Below the pieces are notes generated by a model, which worked only from the letters and a program-made list of their open reading frames with translations, did not search any database and had not been told where the DNA came from. The position numbers were made by a program, and so were the translations under genes. Below, in pieces: positions 10,950 through 22,309 of a stretch of 64,000 bases of DNA. The stretch's first letter is position 1. Each line of letters opens with the position of its first letter. The stretch comes from Macrostomum hystrix (Eukaryota; Platyhelminthes; Macrostomidae). The stretch is taken from NCBI GenBank assembly GCA_950097015.1, contig CATNEN010000003.1, forward strand, positions 8,599,501 to 8,663,500, read 5' to 3'.

Positions 10950-13052
10950 TCAAATCTCGCACTCCGTCAGCTCGACCAAGTCGCTCTTCGTGTCGGCCTG
11001 TTGCACCGAGTCGAGCGAGAAGTCGCTGAATGTGATCAGCTTGCTTTCCGGACAGAGCGGCGTGCAGATGCTCAGCTCGAGTTTCTTCGGGCCGAACATC
11101 ATGCTTCTCAGCCGGTACATCGGGTAGAAGGTTCGCTCGAAGAACTCCGCAATCGTCAGCATCAGCCAGTAGCGATGCTCGACATCGTTCTCCACAACTT
11201 GGTTCACCACATTGGACAGAATACCGACGACAAAGTTGATGAAGAGGACCGGCACAGCCAGGATGTAGGCAATGTGCGTCAGGCTGAGGTCGATGCGATC
11301 CTCTTTGGCAGAGAACACTGATGTGTCGATGACGTTCAGCGACACCAAGAAGGTGGTGTAGTATGAACGAAAGAACTCCGTCATGGAATCGTTCATGCTG
11401 CCGGATGCGTTGCTGGTTGCTCTCTGCGCAGCCATGAACACCGAGCTGGCTTGGAACATGCGAGTGAAGACCGAAGTCAGCAATGAATAAGCTAAGGCAA
11501 ACAGCGTGAAGGTGCCAACGCTGTTGTAAAAGCTTGTCATGACTGTGGTCAGAGGCCAAATCATCTGCATGTAGCAGGAAATGAGCACTAGACTAGCCAG
11601 GATCAGAAGAATGGTGCAGCAACCGCTGGTGGCGTAGATCTTATCCCCGAACATCTCGCAGCTGGTATTGGGGTACAGGTAAAGCCAGAACAGAAACAGT
11701 GATACCGGCAGAGCCACGAACACGGGAGCCAGCCAGGACATGAGGTCTGGATAGCTTCGTCTGGGCCACTTCGGATAGCCGAACTTGCGACTAGAAAAGC
11801 ATGCCAACTGCATTAACAAAAATTATCGTTAAACGTAATATACGACAATTGCCAACAAACCTTTTGGTTCACTAACTATTAGGTTCATTGATGTCCAAAA
11901 CTAAAAACTTAGATCCCAATCGCGTAATCGTTCACGTCAACTTGATATTATTGAACAAATTCAACTATACAATCGCCATTGCTTTATATAATCATCGATT
12001 GCTCACCGAAAAAATTCCTTGCGCAAAATGCCAAGTGCACTAGACACCAGACAAAACACAGAGATTACTATCCAGCCGCCCAGAGTCACGAGGAGATTGG
12101 TGGCGCTAGTGTTCTTCTCTCCGTTGCATCTCTCCTTCAAAAACTTTTCTGAGCCGACGCCGAAAAATACCACAGTGCCGATGCACATCAACACTATGAG
12201 TGACAACATTACAACGCTTGACATCCAGGCACGATTGTACAACTCTTCGACCCACCGACGCCAGATGAAGCCGTTTCGAAAAATCCCAAGCTCCTTAACC
12301 TCGTCAAGCGAGCCTTGACTGTAGATATCCATCAGCACGTTGATGGGGCAGATGAAAAACTCTGGATATTCACCACTGAAGTGGGTCAAGTCGAGCTTGA
12401 TGTGCTCCCGGATGCCAACTGCCTCAGTTTCCAGAGCCCAGTCTGGTGAGTAGTAGTAAATTATGTACTCGACGTACTTCGCCAGGCCGATGTACACACC
12501 CCAACTGATGGGCGACATGCCATACTGACAGAGCTTGTCGTACATGAAGGCCTGCTCAGCTCGAGTGAACAGTTGATGGTGAAACAGCACCACAAGACTC
12601 CACACGTCTGGCTGACCCCCATTCATACGATGACTCTTCAGCATGAACTGGAGTGCGCTCATCAGGGTGTGGTACGCGTTGAAGCCCTGCTCAGTCAGTC
12701 TGGAAAAGTCCAATCCCGACTGTTTCATCAGCATTAGACACTTTTGCGCATTGTAGAACATGGCTACAAGGAATGGGTTGGTCGGAAATGAGTGCACGAG
12801 GTTACTTTGCCGATCTGAGCTGAACATTTTAGGCTCGCAATGTCTCCAGACACCGCGGACATCCTGACTTTGTAGGAAGTCAGTCCAGGCCACTCGTTTC
12901 GAGAATGAGGCCAACTTGGTAACGTCGTCCTCGACCAGACACTTGACAAAGGCAAGCCACTGCTTGCGACCGGGTAGAAACTTCAGGAGGTCGACGTTGC
13001 ACTCTTTCGGCAACAAGTCGCCAGGCAGAACCTTTGAAGCTTTGCAGACCAT
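10950..13052 (-). CDS. TRP-like cation channel, copy 2 (two exons)
   Basis: Exons are 13052-12007 and 11790-10950. The intron of 216 bp (donor CG|gtgagc, acceptor ttctag|T) is at the same codon and phase as in copy 1. Both exon lengths (1046 and 841 bp) match copy 1 exactly, giving 628 residues with the same six-segment layout and pore sequence. Exon bodies are almost identical to copy 1. The last ~120-180 bp of exon 1 and the first ~150 bp of exon 2, which encode S1-S3 and their loops, differ heavily, and the introns do not align by eye. This is a tandem duplicate in the same orientation about 5.9 kb away. An in-frame ATG 14 codons upstream (13094) exists, but sequence shared with copy 1 starts at 13052. 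Confidence 0.65.
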
Positions 13053-13994
13053 TGCAAAAATTTTTTTGTCATAAAAAAGCTTCTGGTGCTGCATAAATTA
13101 ATCGGATCTGTTTGGTTTTGCGTTTGGATAGTTTTTTCGAGTCATGTCAAATTCCTATTGGCTGCAGAGAATACTTCATAGTTACTCTATAGAAGTATCT
13201 AGATTAGCATTGACACCCTTATCACGTGCAATGATTGGTATTTGCAATTATACCTACGAGCGTATTATGTCCAGGCAGTAAATATGTACTGATCATGGCC
13301 TCTGTCCGTGATGGCAAAGCGAAGATCAATATTGAATATCTTATATGGCATATATTTTAGCGACGGGTAATTCGTTGTCTTAAATGAAGCATTTACCGAA
13401 TGACTCTGTCTGCCCATTCAGTAACAGTTTGGATCGCTTTAGAGAACTCTCTTACTCTCTAATAAGTAAACAGTTTGATTTCATTTCGATGAATAGTCGA
13501 ATCTAATCTACGAGTAATGGCTTCAACTGTTTTAACGGACGTGAAGTACACTGGCATAAGATGATGTTGGAAACTAAAATAGCAGGATATATTTAGTATA
13601 AAAGCTACTTGATCTGTTTGCAATTGCTAATTGAGATCAAATATTGCCCGTGCATTGTGCTAACAAAGAGAATTCTGTGAAAACATTTTATAAGGCTTCA
13701 CATTTTATACGACCTCGCGTCATAGAAAATGGCTTTTAGAGAAATTTACCGGTACGATTGTTGGGCCAATGCAAACTCGGATATAGCTGACACAAGTCGC
13801 ACTTTGTAAGCCATCAACTGTCACGGCTCTATACTCACCTCAGCCTATACATCTGCGGCTGACTTAACTTGGCTTTGAGAAACGAACGATCAGGACACAA
13901 ACTTAATACGCTCCTCTTCATTGTCTGTGCAGGCACATATGGAATCATTTAAGCTTATAGGCCTTCTCATTGAAGTCATTTCCTTGACCCAGTT
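13053..13994. other. Noncoding stretch upstream of TRP-like copy 2
   Basis: This should contain the promoter of the minus-strand channel gene. I see no convincing core element or additional exon. Confidence 0.3.
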
Positions 13995-14290
13995 CATATA
14001 GTCGGACTCACGACTGGAAGGTCGGGGATTCGATTTCCGAATCTACTGAAACAATTTGTGTCCTTTAGCAAGACACTAAACTCTGCATTGCTTCAGTTCA
14101 CCCAGCTGTTCAATGGGTACCAGCATTAGCTGGGATAATTGAAGGTGGGTGTGGCGTCGCCCCAGTCCATGGACTGAACATCTGTTCGCAGCCTTCAGAT
14201 GCGCCGCGCAATAGCTGCGGCTGTGCTGTCGGCTGCACATCTGGCCCAATTGGGGCAGGTGTAATCAATTATTATTATCATTATTAATAA
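13995..14290 (+). mobile_element. tRNA-derived SINE, family B, near full length
   Basis: There is a B-box-like ggattcgatttcc near 14027. A conserved body follows (tgtcctttagcaagacact and gttcacccagctgttcaatg), then the 14-bp palindrome CAGTCCATGGACTG near 14174 and an ATT-rich end. Related copies occur at 23300-23510, 23550-23785 and 39080-39245. Confidence 0.7.
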
Positions 14291-14424
14291 TCAAATAGTG
14301 TACACATATCACTATAGGGCACTCAGAGAAAAACAGCAACCTAACTTTCCGAATTCTCAATTACATCGCGGACTGTCTATTTTTTTTCTTTGTACACATT
14401 TGTAATAGCCAATTTTTCTAGAAT

Positions 14425-14515
14425 AGATTGAAATTTTATTTTCAAATAGGATTCGAACTGCCGACCTTGATCGCTGTCGGAATAGTCCAAAGCCTAGCAG
14501 TAAAATAAACACTGC
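14425..14515 (-). mobile_element. SINE head fragment (tRNA-like)
   Basis: On the minus strand the tRNA-like part with a B box (reading gttcgaatcc on that strand) is present, without the conserved body that follows it in the full copy at 13995-14290. It may be a truncated family B SINE. Confidence 0.4.
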
Positions 14516-15437
14516 TGCACAGCAAGAACAAGTCGTCTTTGTACCTGTCTTTGTATCTACATACAAAAATAAACAGTTATTTACATACAAAAACTATATT
14601 ACTTTAATTACAAGTTTAAGTGTGTTTATTTATAGCTCGTCAAAAATGCAACTAAAATATGTATGTTTTATTTATACTGCAGGTTTAATTAATTAGCTTC
14701 TAATTAATCAGAGTCTGTACAGTTCAGTACAAATAGCAATGCTATCTTTATTTACAGCGAAAATAAAATTAGACAGTTTATATTGCCTAGATACTTTAGT
14801 ATTAGTTTTTTTATCGTACAGGCCGACAATTGATTTCATTGGCACTAACTATAAAAATGCCAGAAAATTGACATAAAGTTAGGAAAATGCGAAATAAAAA
14901 AATTACAAGCAGCATTAAATGATCAGCTAGCCTACTAATCAGTAGTAGTTGTCACATCTTACTTGTTCTTACTGAGATATGAGATTACACACCTAAATAG
15001 CGCTATTTACATCGACTGTGTACAAAAAATGACAATTAAGATTAGGTGAATAAAGTATGAAATGTTTTTAAAATGCGAAACTACCACTATACAGTAGCGT
15101 AGAAAAAAGTTTTATGTAGAATTATAAAAAATATTTAAACTAAAATCGAATTGCAAGCAGCGTTGACCGCATTTCGCTATAGCAGCAAATTTGGCGAACT
15201 CGCAAAAAAGCAAGTTAGTTTAAAACGTATGCAAAGAGACACAAACCGATATAGAAAACACTACTGAAAAAAATTAGAATGCAAATGTTAAAATGAAAAA
15301 TGGCTATATAAAAGCTTACGAAAATAAAATGTTTATCTATGAATAAACTGATTTATACATGCACACTAATGCGAAATGATAGGACGTTAAAATATTGCTA
15401 TAATATGGGGATTCTTGATCGGAAGTATAAGACGTCG
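14516..15437. other. AT-rich noncoding stretch
   Basis: No gene or array recognised. It lies downstream of the INSM-like gene (minus strand). Confidence 0.3.
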
Positions 15438-15449
15438 ATGATATTTTAA

Positions 15450-15725
15450 AGTCTGGATTTGAAGATCGGGATTTGAAGATCGGGATTTGAAGATCGGGAT
15501 TTGAAGATCGGGATTTGAAGATCGGGATTTGAAGATCGGGATTTGAAGATCGGGATTTGAAGATCGGGATTTGAAGATCGGGATTTGAAGATCGGGATTT
15601 GAAGATCGGGATCGGAAGATCGGGATTGGAAGATCGGGATTTGAAGATCGGGATTTGAAGATCGGGATTTGAAGATCGGGATTTGAAGATCGGGATTTGA
15701 AGATCGGAATTCGAAGATCGGGACT
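15450..15725 (-). repeat. 14-bp minisatellite 3' of the INSM-like gene
   Basis: About 19 copies of gaagatcgggattt (14 bp), very uniform, starting within ~70 bp of the INSM-like stop codon and so probably in its 3' UTR or immediate downstream DNA. The minus frame stays open through it with a 14-residue period because 14 is not a multiple of three. Confidence 0.85.
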
Positions 15726-15790
15726 TTAAGATTGGGATTTCAGATTCGGGACTTGAAAACTGGGATCTAGAGATCGTTTGTCGAGGATTT

Positions 15791-16546
15791 TCACTTCCCA
15801 CCGGTCGGTGACCGCCTCTTGCCAACGCCGCAAACTGGCAAATGCTTCTTCAAATTCACTTTCCTTTTGAATCCGCGCCAACAAGCGTCGCAAACAAAGC
15901 CGGAAGCTTCGCTCCGGTGACGCAGCAGCGACTCGATGTCGAATGAGGCGACGCCGGTGCGTGGCGGCGCCGACAGCTGGCTCGGCGGGGAGGTCGCCAA
16001 GGATGACGACGATGCCTGCGGCGGCTGATTCGGCGATCCGCCCGACGGTCGTCGATGCCACCGCCGATGACTGGCCAGATTGGCCGGGCAGCTGAACGCC
16101 TTGTCGCAGTCAGGACAGCGATGCTCGGCTGCCAGCAGTCGCGGACAGGCGTGGCTGGCGAGAGCCACAGCATCCTCGTACCGGACGTCACACAGGCGGC
16201 AGACAAAGTCGCCAATTAGATTCGGAATTTTCGCCAGTGCTTGACGAATTTCGGCTAATTCGGCGGCGGAAATTTCGTCCGCGGACGACGATTTGGCATC
16301 GTCCATGGAGCTGGCTGGCTGAAGAGACGATGGACGCGGTGGCGCCGGCGGCGGCGGCTGCTGAGGTTTCGGCTGGGGCGGAGGCTGCAGCAGCAAAGTG
16401 TGCGGTCTCACCATCATCTGTTGCTGATAAACTACAGCGGCAGCGGCAGAGCTGTGCCAGCCAGCGGAGAAACTGGTCGGTACGCCCATTAGGAAGGGAT
16501 TGGCGAGGAAGCTGGGACGATGCCGGTGACTACCGCAGAGTTCCAT
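15791..16546 (-). CDS. INSM/nerfin-type C2H2 zinc finger transcription factor
   Basis: This is an intronless frame of 251 residues. Finger 1 (C116, C119, H132, C134) is the C2HC type, and finger 2 (C144, C147, H160, H164) follows at once and contains FSCPANLASHRRWH. That pair is the hallmark of insulinoma-associated (INSM1/2) and nerfin/EGL-46 proteins, which are neuronal and neuroendocrine differentiation regulators in the nucleus. A third finger (C219, C222, H235, C239) lies near the C-terminus and is also C2HC. The N-terminus is rich in Pro, Ser and Ala (residues 50-75). I see no clear SNAG repressor motif at the start, so the true start could be upstream or the motif lost. The protein is shorter than vertebrate INSM1 (about 510 residues). 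The family call is firm; orthology within it is not. Confidence 0.8.
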   Translation of the reverse strand: MELCGSHRHRPSFLANPFLMGVPTSFSAGWHSSAAAAVVYQQQMMVRPHTLLLQPPPQPKPQQPPPPAPPRPSSLQPASSMDDAKSSSADEISAAELAEIRQALAKIPNLIGDFVCRLCDVRYEDAVALASHACPRLLAAEHRCPDCDKAFSCPANLASHRRWHRRPSGGSPNQPPQASSSSLATSPPSQLSAPPRTGVASFDIESLLRHRSEASGFVCDACWRGFKRKVNLKKHLPVCGVGKRRSPTGGK

Positions 16547-17339
16547 GGTCTATTGTGCCGGGGTGGGAATCTGGCCAGAATTCGGATGGGAGAAATCCCC
16601 AGGTCTTTATTCCGTCAAACAATCGTAATTTTTTATAGGAAGTCTTTTCTAATTGGTTGCCGCCAAATGCCGAGTGAGTCGGAGCTCGCTCATTGGCTGG
16701 CGAAAATCTCAAATCGTTTTGGTGATGTTGCAGGCCACACGATGAGTCTTTGTTCTGCTGCGCAGGAAGACACAGAACTCATTTGCTTGTCGCAGTTATT
16801 AATTATTCGCTCTTTGTCTGGCCTAAAAGAAACCTGCTATTGATAGCTTGCCATTGTTGTGCAATTTACGCCCTGTCAGGCGCAACCCCTAAAGTCACAG
16901 AAATATTTTAATATTTAATATTTTGCTTTCCAAAACGCGCTTATGTAAAACCTTTAAACAGGTGTCATAAACTAGGCTTTTGTAACTCAATATCGCATTC
17001 AATCATATGTAGCATGCAAACACGCAATCATAGTTAAAAAGAATTTTAATGTTATTCTATTTCTTTTTGCCTGACGATAAAACAAAGCATATTTAAATAA
17101 TAGACTCAACAACAAGCTTATTCTTTCTTTTCTCTGAGAAATCTCTCTCCATTAAAACACTCATTTAAGCAACACTTCCACGAGCTGTGGAAGTTTGCCT
17201 GATATTTGACACGCGATTAAATGAATTCAACAGAAAATATTGTTCGTTGAAATAGTTATAGAAAAAAACATGTTTTTGTATGGCAACTGTTGAATCAATT
17301 ATTTCTGACATGAAATATACTCAACCTCAAACGGCATCT
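16547..17339. other. Noncoding stretch upstream of the INSM-like gene
   Basis: This presumably contains the promoter of the minus-strand zinc finger gene. No core promoter element stands out. An AT-rich portion follows toward the first 23-bp array. Confidence 0.3.
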
Positions 17340-18180
17340 ATCACCCACCAAACCCGTGTGCTATCACCCACCAAATCCGTGTTCTATCACCCACCAAATC
17401 CGTGTTCTATCACCCACCAAATCCGTGTTCTATCACCCACCTAATCCGTGTTCTATCATCCACCAAATCCGTGTTCTATCACCCACCAAATCCGTGTGCT
17501 ATCACCCACCAAATCCGTGTTCTATCATCCACCAAATCCGTGTTCTATCACCCACCAAATCCGTGTTCTATCACCCACCTAATCCGTGTTCTATCATCCA
17601 CCAAATCCGTGTTCTATCACCCACCAAATCCATGTTCTATCACCCACCAAATCCGTGTTCTATCACCCACCAAATCCGTGTTCTATCACCCACCAAATCC
17701 GTGTTCTATCACCCACCAAATCCGTGTTCTATCACCCACCAAATCCGTGTTCTATCACCCACCAAATCCGTGTTCTACCACCCACCAAATCTGTGTTCTA
17801 TCACCCACCAAATCCGTGTTCTATCACCCACCAAATCCGTGTTCTATCACCCACCAAATCCGTGTTCTATCACCCACCAAATCCATGTTCTATCACCCAC
17901 CAAATCCGTGTTCTATCACCCACCAAATCCGTGTTCTATCACCCACCAAATCCGTGTTCTATCACCCACCAAATCCGTGTTCTATCACCCACCAAATCCG
18001 TGTTCTATCACCCACCAAATCCGTGTTCTATCACCCACCAAATCCGTGTTCTATCACCCACCAAATCCGTGTTCTATCACCCACCAAATACGTGTTCTAT
18101 CACCCACCAAATCCGTGTTCTATCACCCCCCAAATCCGTGTGCTATCACCCACCAAATCCGTGTGCTATCACCCACCAAA
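17340..18180 (+). repeat. 23-bp minisatellite, array A
   Basis: About 36 copies of a 23-bp unit containing atcacccaccaaatccgtgt, highly homogeneous with a few point variants (cacct, catgt, gtgct). All three plus frames are open for more than 800 bp because the unit has no stop in any frame. I take this as a property of the repeat and not a gene. The same unit recurs inverted at 22310-23195. Confidence 0.95.
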
Positions 18181-19039
18181 TCAGGTTTCTATAAAACGGT
18201 TTCCAGCATTCATCTCTCAAAAGGTCTTTATTATTTACAAAAAGATTTAAAGCACTTAGCAGTAGATTTATTAGTCTATTATTCTAATAGATAATTTTCG
18301 AAATCCTGCCTTAAGCAAACTCAAATTTTGTTGCATCATTAATATTTGTCAGCACGTCACCCCGAGCACAATGTTCCACTCGGGGTCTATGTGGCATTCT
18401 GTTAAGCGTCTCACAAAATGACACAGAGTGCCAGACAAGGCAATGTAATGGACAGCGGAAGACTTGCTTGGGGTCAATTATCGTTGAGTATAGGAGATTT
18501 GGGATCAAATTCTCAGATCACCTAATTCTATAGACTAATATAACTGCTAAAATGTCTTCTAAAAGAAATTCTTAGACAGACGGCCAGTGGGCGGGGATGA
18601 ATCTCGGGGAGGGTTTGAGTCGTGTCTCCTGAAGCAGGTGTGCTCAAACTATTATAGCAGCTCAAAATCCTCCAACCCACCCCAGATCAAAGCCCGCAGC
18701 AATGCCCACAGGCATATAAATTGAGTTTATTCTCACTGATATGAATGGACACCGGTTGATCCTCTAGTTTGATATCGCAATCTTCCTCAAAACTCTCTCC
18801 CTGTCTCCCTGTCTGTCTTCACTTTCCGATTCCCTTTTCAGCCCCGTGAGGATACGCAGTCGGATGTCCAGTAATTATATCCCAATTTTGTAGCAGAAAG
18901 GGAGAATAATGGCAATAAAATAGCTGGGAATCGGGTCATCAGATCAAACACGCAGGTCGCATGAAATCCCAGTTACAAATAAATCTACTGTGGAAAATAC
19001 TCTGCTCGTCGATTTTTGAATTAGTCAGAAAAAAATGAA
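18181..19039. other. Noncoding stretch between arrays
   Basis: No gene recognised. This is unique-looking sequence between array A and the SINE. Confidence 0.3.
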
Positions 19040-19392
19040 AATAATTGCAGGAGGGCTGCGGGCAATGGCACATCATTTGGTGACACTAGACCTGCAGCCA
19101 GCGAGGAGGCAATTCTGCCCATTCCGCTGACTCCTGAGCACACACGCACACAGATACTGTACGCAGGCACACGCTCACACAGGTGTGTACATCTGCCCTG
19201 ACTTTCTCATCGTCAGGCATTGAACACCCTCACTGTGCCTTGGAGGTTGGTCCTCAGTAGCGTAAATTGCACGACAAGCCCCCAAAGCCTTCTCTACGCG
19301 GCTGCGCCCCAAATTAATGTGGCCTCGCCGCGGAATCGAGCTCAGGGACCTTGGCGCGAGAGGCAAAAGCGCCAACCGATCTGCCACCGACC
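19040..19392 (-). mobile_element. tRNA-derived SINE, family A, near full length
   Basis: Read on the minus strand, it starts with a tRNA-like head: an A-box-like ggtggcagatcggtt, then cctctcgcgccaaggtc, then a B-box-like gagctcgattccgcgg. A body follows (ggcgcagccgcgtagagaag, acgatgagaaagtcagggca) and a tail ending tcacc...gcaattattt. It matches 40068-40295 and 59308-59640 closely. Confidence 0.75.
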
Positions 19393-19960
19393 CCCTACTC
19401 AGTCAGTAAAAGAAAGCCAAAACTTCAGGTTAAACTTGCTTCGACTCAAAGGCAAAAATTATTTCTAGTGTGATTGGCTTTTTCCATTTGTTGAAGCAGA
19501 AGACGCCAGGTGCAGCAGCCAGATGCCCTTCATTCCGCCTCCGGGTTTGGGGCGGAAATCTTCTCAACTGCGCAGGAGTCGGCCCAGTTTCATTTCGTCC
19601 CCATCGCAGTTCCATCAATACACGCACAGAATGCACACTTCACTGAGCACAGGAGAATTGACAAAAAACTCTGACACCGAAATAAGCAGCACTGGAGCCA
19701 ATAATTTGATGGCAAACAAAGGCATAAAGATCTGAGTTCCCCTATATGCGAAATATCCATCACTTTCTTCAACAAAAAGTGTCAACTCATGATTAGAGTG
19801 TAGCAGACAGTGATCTAAAATAATTACAGAATTTTCTTAATCAAAATTAAACGGCATTGTTTTATCGGATAGCAGAATCCCCCGTCAGGCTGAAAAGCAA
19901 AGGGCTGTAAAAACTGCTAAGTATCTGGACCCTGACCCCTTCCAACACTTGCTATCGTTC
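19393..19960. other. Noncoding stretch between SINE and array B
   Basis: Contains a GC-richer portion around 19500-19620 with short open frames but no splice or family support. Confidence 0.3.
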
Positions 19961-19963
19961 GTC

Positions 19964-20905
19964 TCATCTCTCCCTTGTCTCATCTCTCCCTTGTCTCACC
20001 TCTCCCGAGTCTCATCTCTCCCGAGTCTCATCTCTCCCGTGTCTTATCTCTCCCATGTCTCATCTCTCCCTTATCTCATCTCTCCCTTATCTCATCTCTC
20101 CCGTGTCTCATCTCTCCCTGTTTCATCTCTCCCTTGTCTCACCTCTCCCGAGTCTCATCTCTCCCGTGTCTTATCTCTCCCGTGTCTCAGCACTCCCGTG
20201 TCTCATCTCTCCCGAGTCTCATCTCTCCCGAGTCTCATCTCTCCCGTGTCTCATCTCTCCCTGTTTCATCTCTCCCTTGTCTCACCTCTCCCGAGTCTCA
20301 TCTCTCCCGTGTCTTATCTCTCCCGTGTCTCATCTCTCCCTGTCTCATCTCTCCCTGTCTCATCCCTCTCCTGTCTCATCCATCCCTTGTCTCATCTCTC
20401 CCGTGTCTCATCTCTCCCTGTTTCATCTCTCCCTGTCTCAACTCTCTCATGTGCCATCTCTCCCCTGTCTCACCTCTCCCCTGTCTCATCTCTCCCCTGT
20501 CTCATCTCTCCCTTGTCTCACCTCTCCCGAGTCTCATCTCTCCCGTGTCTTATCTCTCCCGTGTCTCATCTCTCCCCTGTCTCACCTCTCCCCTGTCTCA
20601 TGTCTCCCTGTCTCATCTCTCCCTGTCTCAACTCTCCCCTGTCTTATCTCTCCCATGACTTATCTCTCCCCTGTCTCATCTCTCTCCTGTCTCATCTCTC
20701 CCATGTCTCATCTCTCTCCTGTCTCATCTCTCCCATGTCTCATCTCTCCCCAGTATCATCTCTCCCTGTCTCATCTCTCCCTGTCTCAACTCTCCCCTGT
20801 CTTATCTCTCCCATGACTTATCTCTCCCTGTCTCATCTTGATCTTTCTCATCTCTCCACAGTCTCATCTCTCCCCTGTCTCATCTCTCCCCAGTATCATC
20901 TCTCG
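19964..20905 (+). repeat. 16-bp minisatellite, array B
   Basis: About 58 copies of a 16-bp unit, tctcatctctcccgtg, with variants (cttg, cctg, cgag; missing bases in some). The plus strand is almost pure pyrimidine over long runs. All three frames are open with a 16-residue period (Leu/Ser/Pro-rich), which I read as a repeat artefact. The reverse-complement unit recurs at 21395-21785, 32165-32430 and 33858-35050. Confidence 0.95.
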
Positions 20906-21394
20906 CGTTTATATCCCGTGCAAAGCTTAAATCTCCAGTTTTTCTGCCCGAATGGAAACACATGCATTAAAATTTGTAGTAAAAATCTAGATCTTTACAA
21001 ACAAAGAATATTCGGCAAAGTGAGCAAGATTTTAAATTGAGCAACTCATAGCAACTCACAAGCGCGTGCTCATTCACCTGCCCAACTCTTAACCACAGAA
21101 AAAAAACTAAACAAAAAAATAAGTTCTCAACAAAGCCGCCGACGATGCCTTGACACCTCGCCCTGACACCTAGGTGAGCAGCTGTTACTGCTCAGAGCCA
21201 CACTTTCACCCCTAACATCTCAACAATGAGCCTCCCTAATATTGATAGAACAGTTTAGTGCTGACAAATAGCTTATGCCTGGAGGGTTTATTGAAATGTT
21301 GACACCTTCGCTTAACTGCCGTCTTACAGTCACTTTCAGATTGATAAAAAGTTGATAAGTTTAAAACATGCTAAACAATCAATAAGAGAAAACA
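20906..21394. other. Spacer between arrays B and B'
   Basis: About 490 bp of unique-looking sequence, which would be the loop of the nested inverted arrangement. No gene seen. Confidence 0.4.
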
Positions 21395-21785
21395 ACAGGA
21401 TAAGACAGAGGAGAGAGGAGACACGGCAGAGATGAGACAGGGGAGATATGAGACACGGAAGAGATGATATACGGAAGAGATGAGACACGGGAGGAATGGG
21501 ACAGGGAGAGATAAAACATGGGAGAGATGAGACAGGGAGAGATAAGACATGGGAGAGATAAGACAGGGAGAATTAATACTGTGTAGAGATTAGACAGAGG
21601 AGAGATGGGACAAGGGAGAGATGAGACTGTGGAGAGATGAGACATGGGAGAGATGAGATAGGGAGAGATAAGATATGGGAGAGATGAGACAGGGAGAATT
21701 AATACTGTGTAGAGATTAGACAGAGGAGAGATGGGACAAGGGAGAGATGAGACTGTGGAGAGATGGGACAAGGGAGAGATGAGAC
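21395..21785 (-). repeat. 16-bp minisatellite, array B' (inverted)
   Basis: The same family as array B but in opposite orientation (gagacacgggagagat on the plus strand), more degenerate. It includes a duplicated block of roughly 130 bp (around 21560-21620 and 21690-21750 share agacagggagaattaatact). Confidence 0.9.
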
Positions 21786-22309
21786 AGGACAGTGTTTGGA
21801 AGGGCCCAGTTATTTACAAGCATTGTGGACAGAAGTGTGGGAACCCCAGTAAAATAAAACACGGAACGACTGCTGCACCTATAATTATAGTAAAGCACCT
21901 GAGATAGAATTCAATGATGAACAGTGCCTGGGATTTCATCAATCTATCTGACAGCTATCTGAAGATGATGCGGAAAATTTTTCAGCTCAATTAGACTCGG
22001 TGCTTCTAGGAAATCTGACACTCACAAGATCATCCCACACCAGTTTATAATAAGAGGCTGCAGCGAAGGAAATGAGGCACACGCGATTATATAATTATGA
22101 AGGACAATAATTCTGAGCATTTGATGCGGTCTCAAATTATGCTCATCACACTTTGAAATTCTACTTGAGACTCTATTTATATGCATATATTAAACAGACA
22201 CAAACACAGCTATAATGATAATGACGCAACAGCTATTTGCACACACAAACAGCACAGCCTCTTGTAGAATTGGCTAACAGACTACTTTTAGGGTGGGCCT
22301 GATAAGGGT
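21786..22309. other. Unique stretch between arrays B' and A'
   Basis: No gene or array recognised. Confidence 0.3.

Noticed and set aside
19949-21040. Leu/Ser/Pro-rich long open frames as a protein gene
   Set aside because: All three frames are open with a 16-residue period, which follows directly from a stop-free 16-bp unit. There is no start context or splice support.
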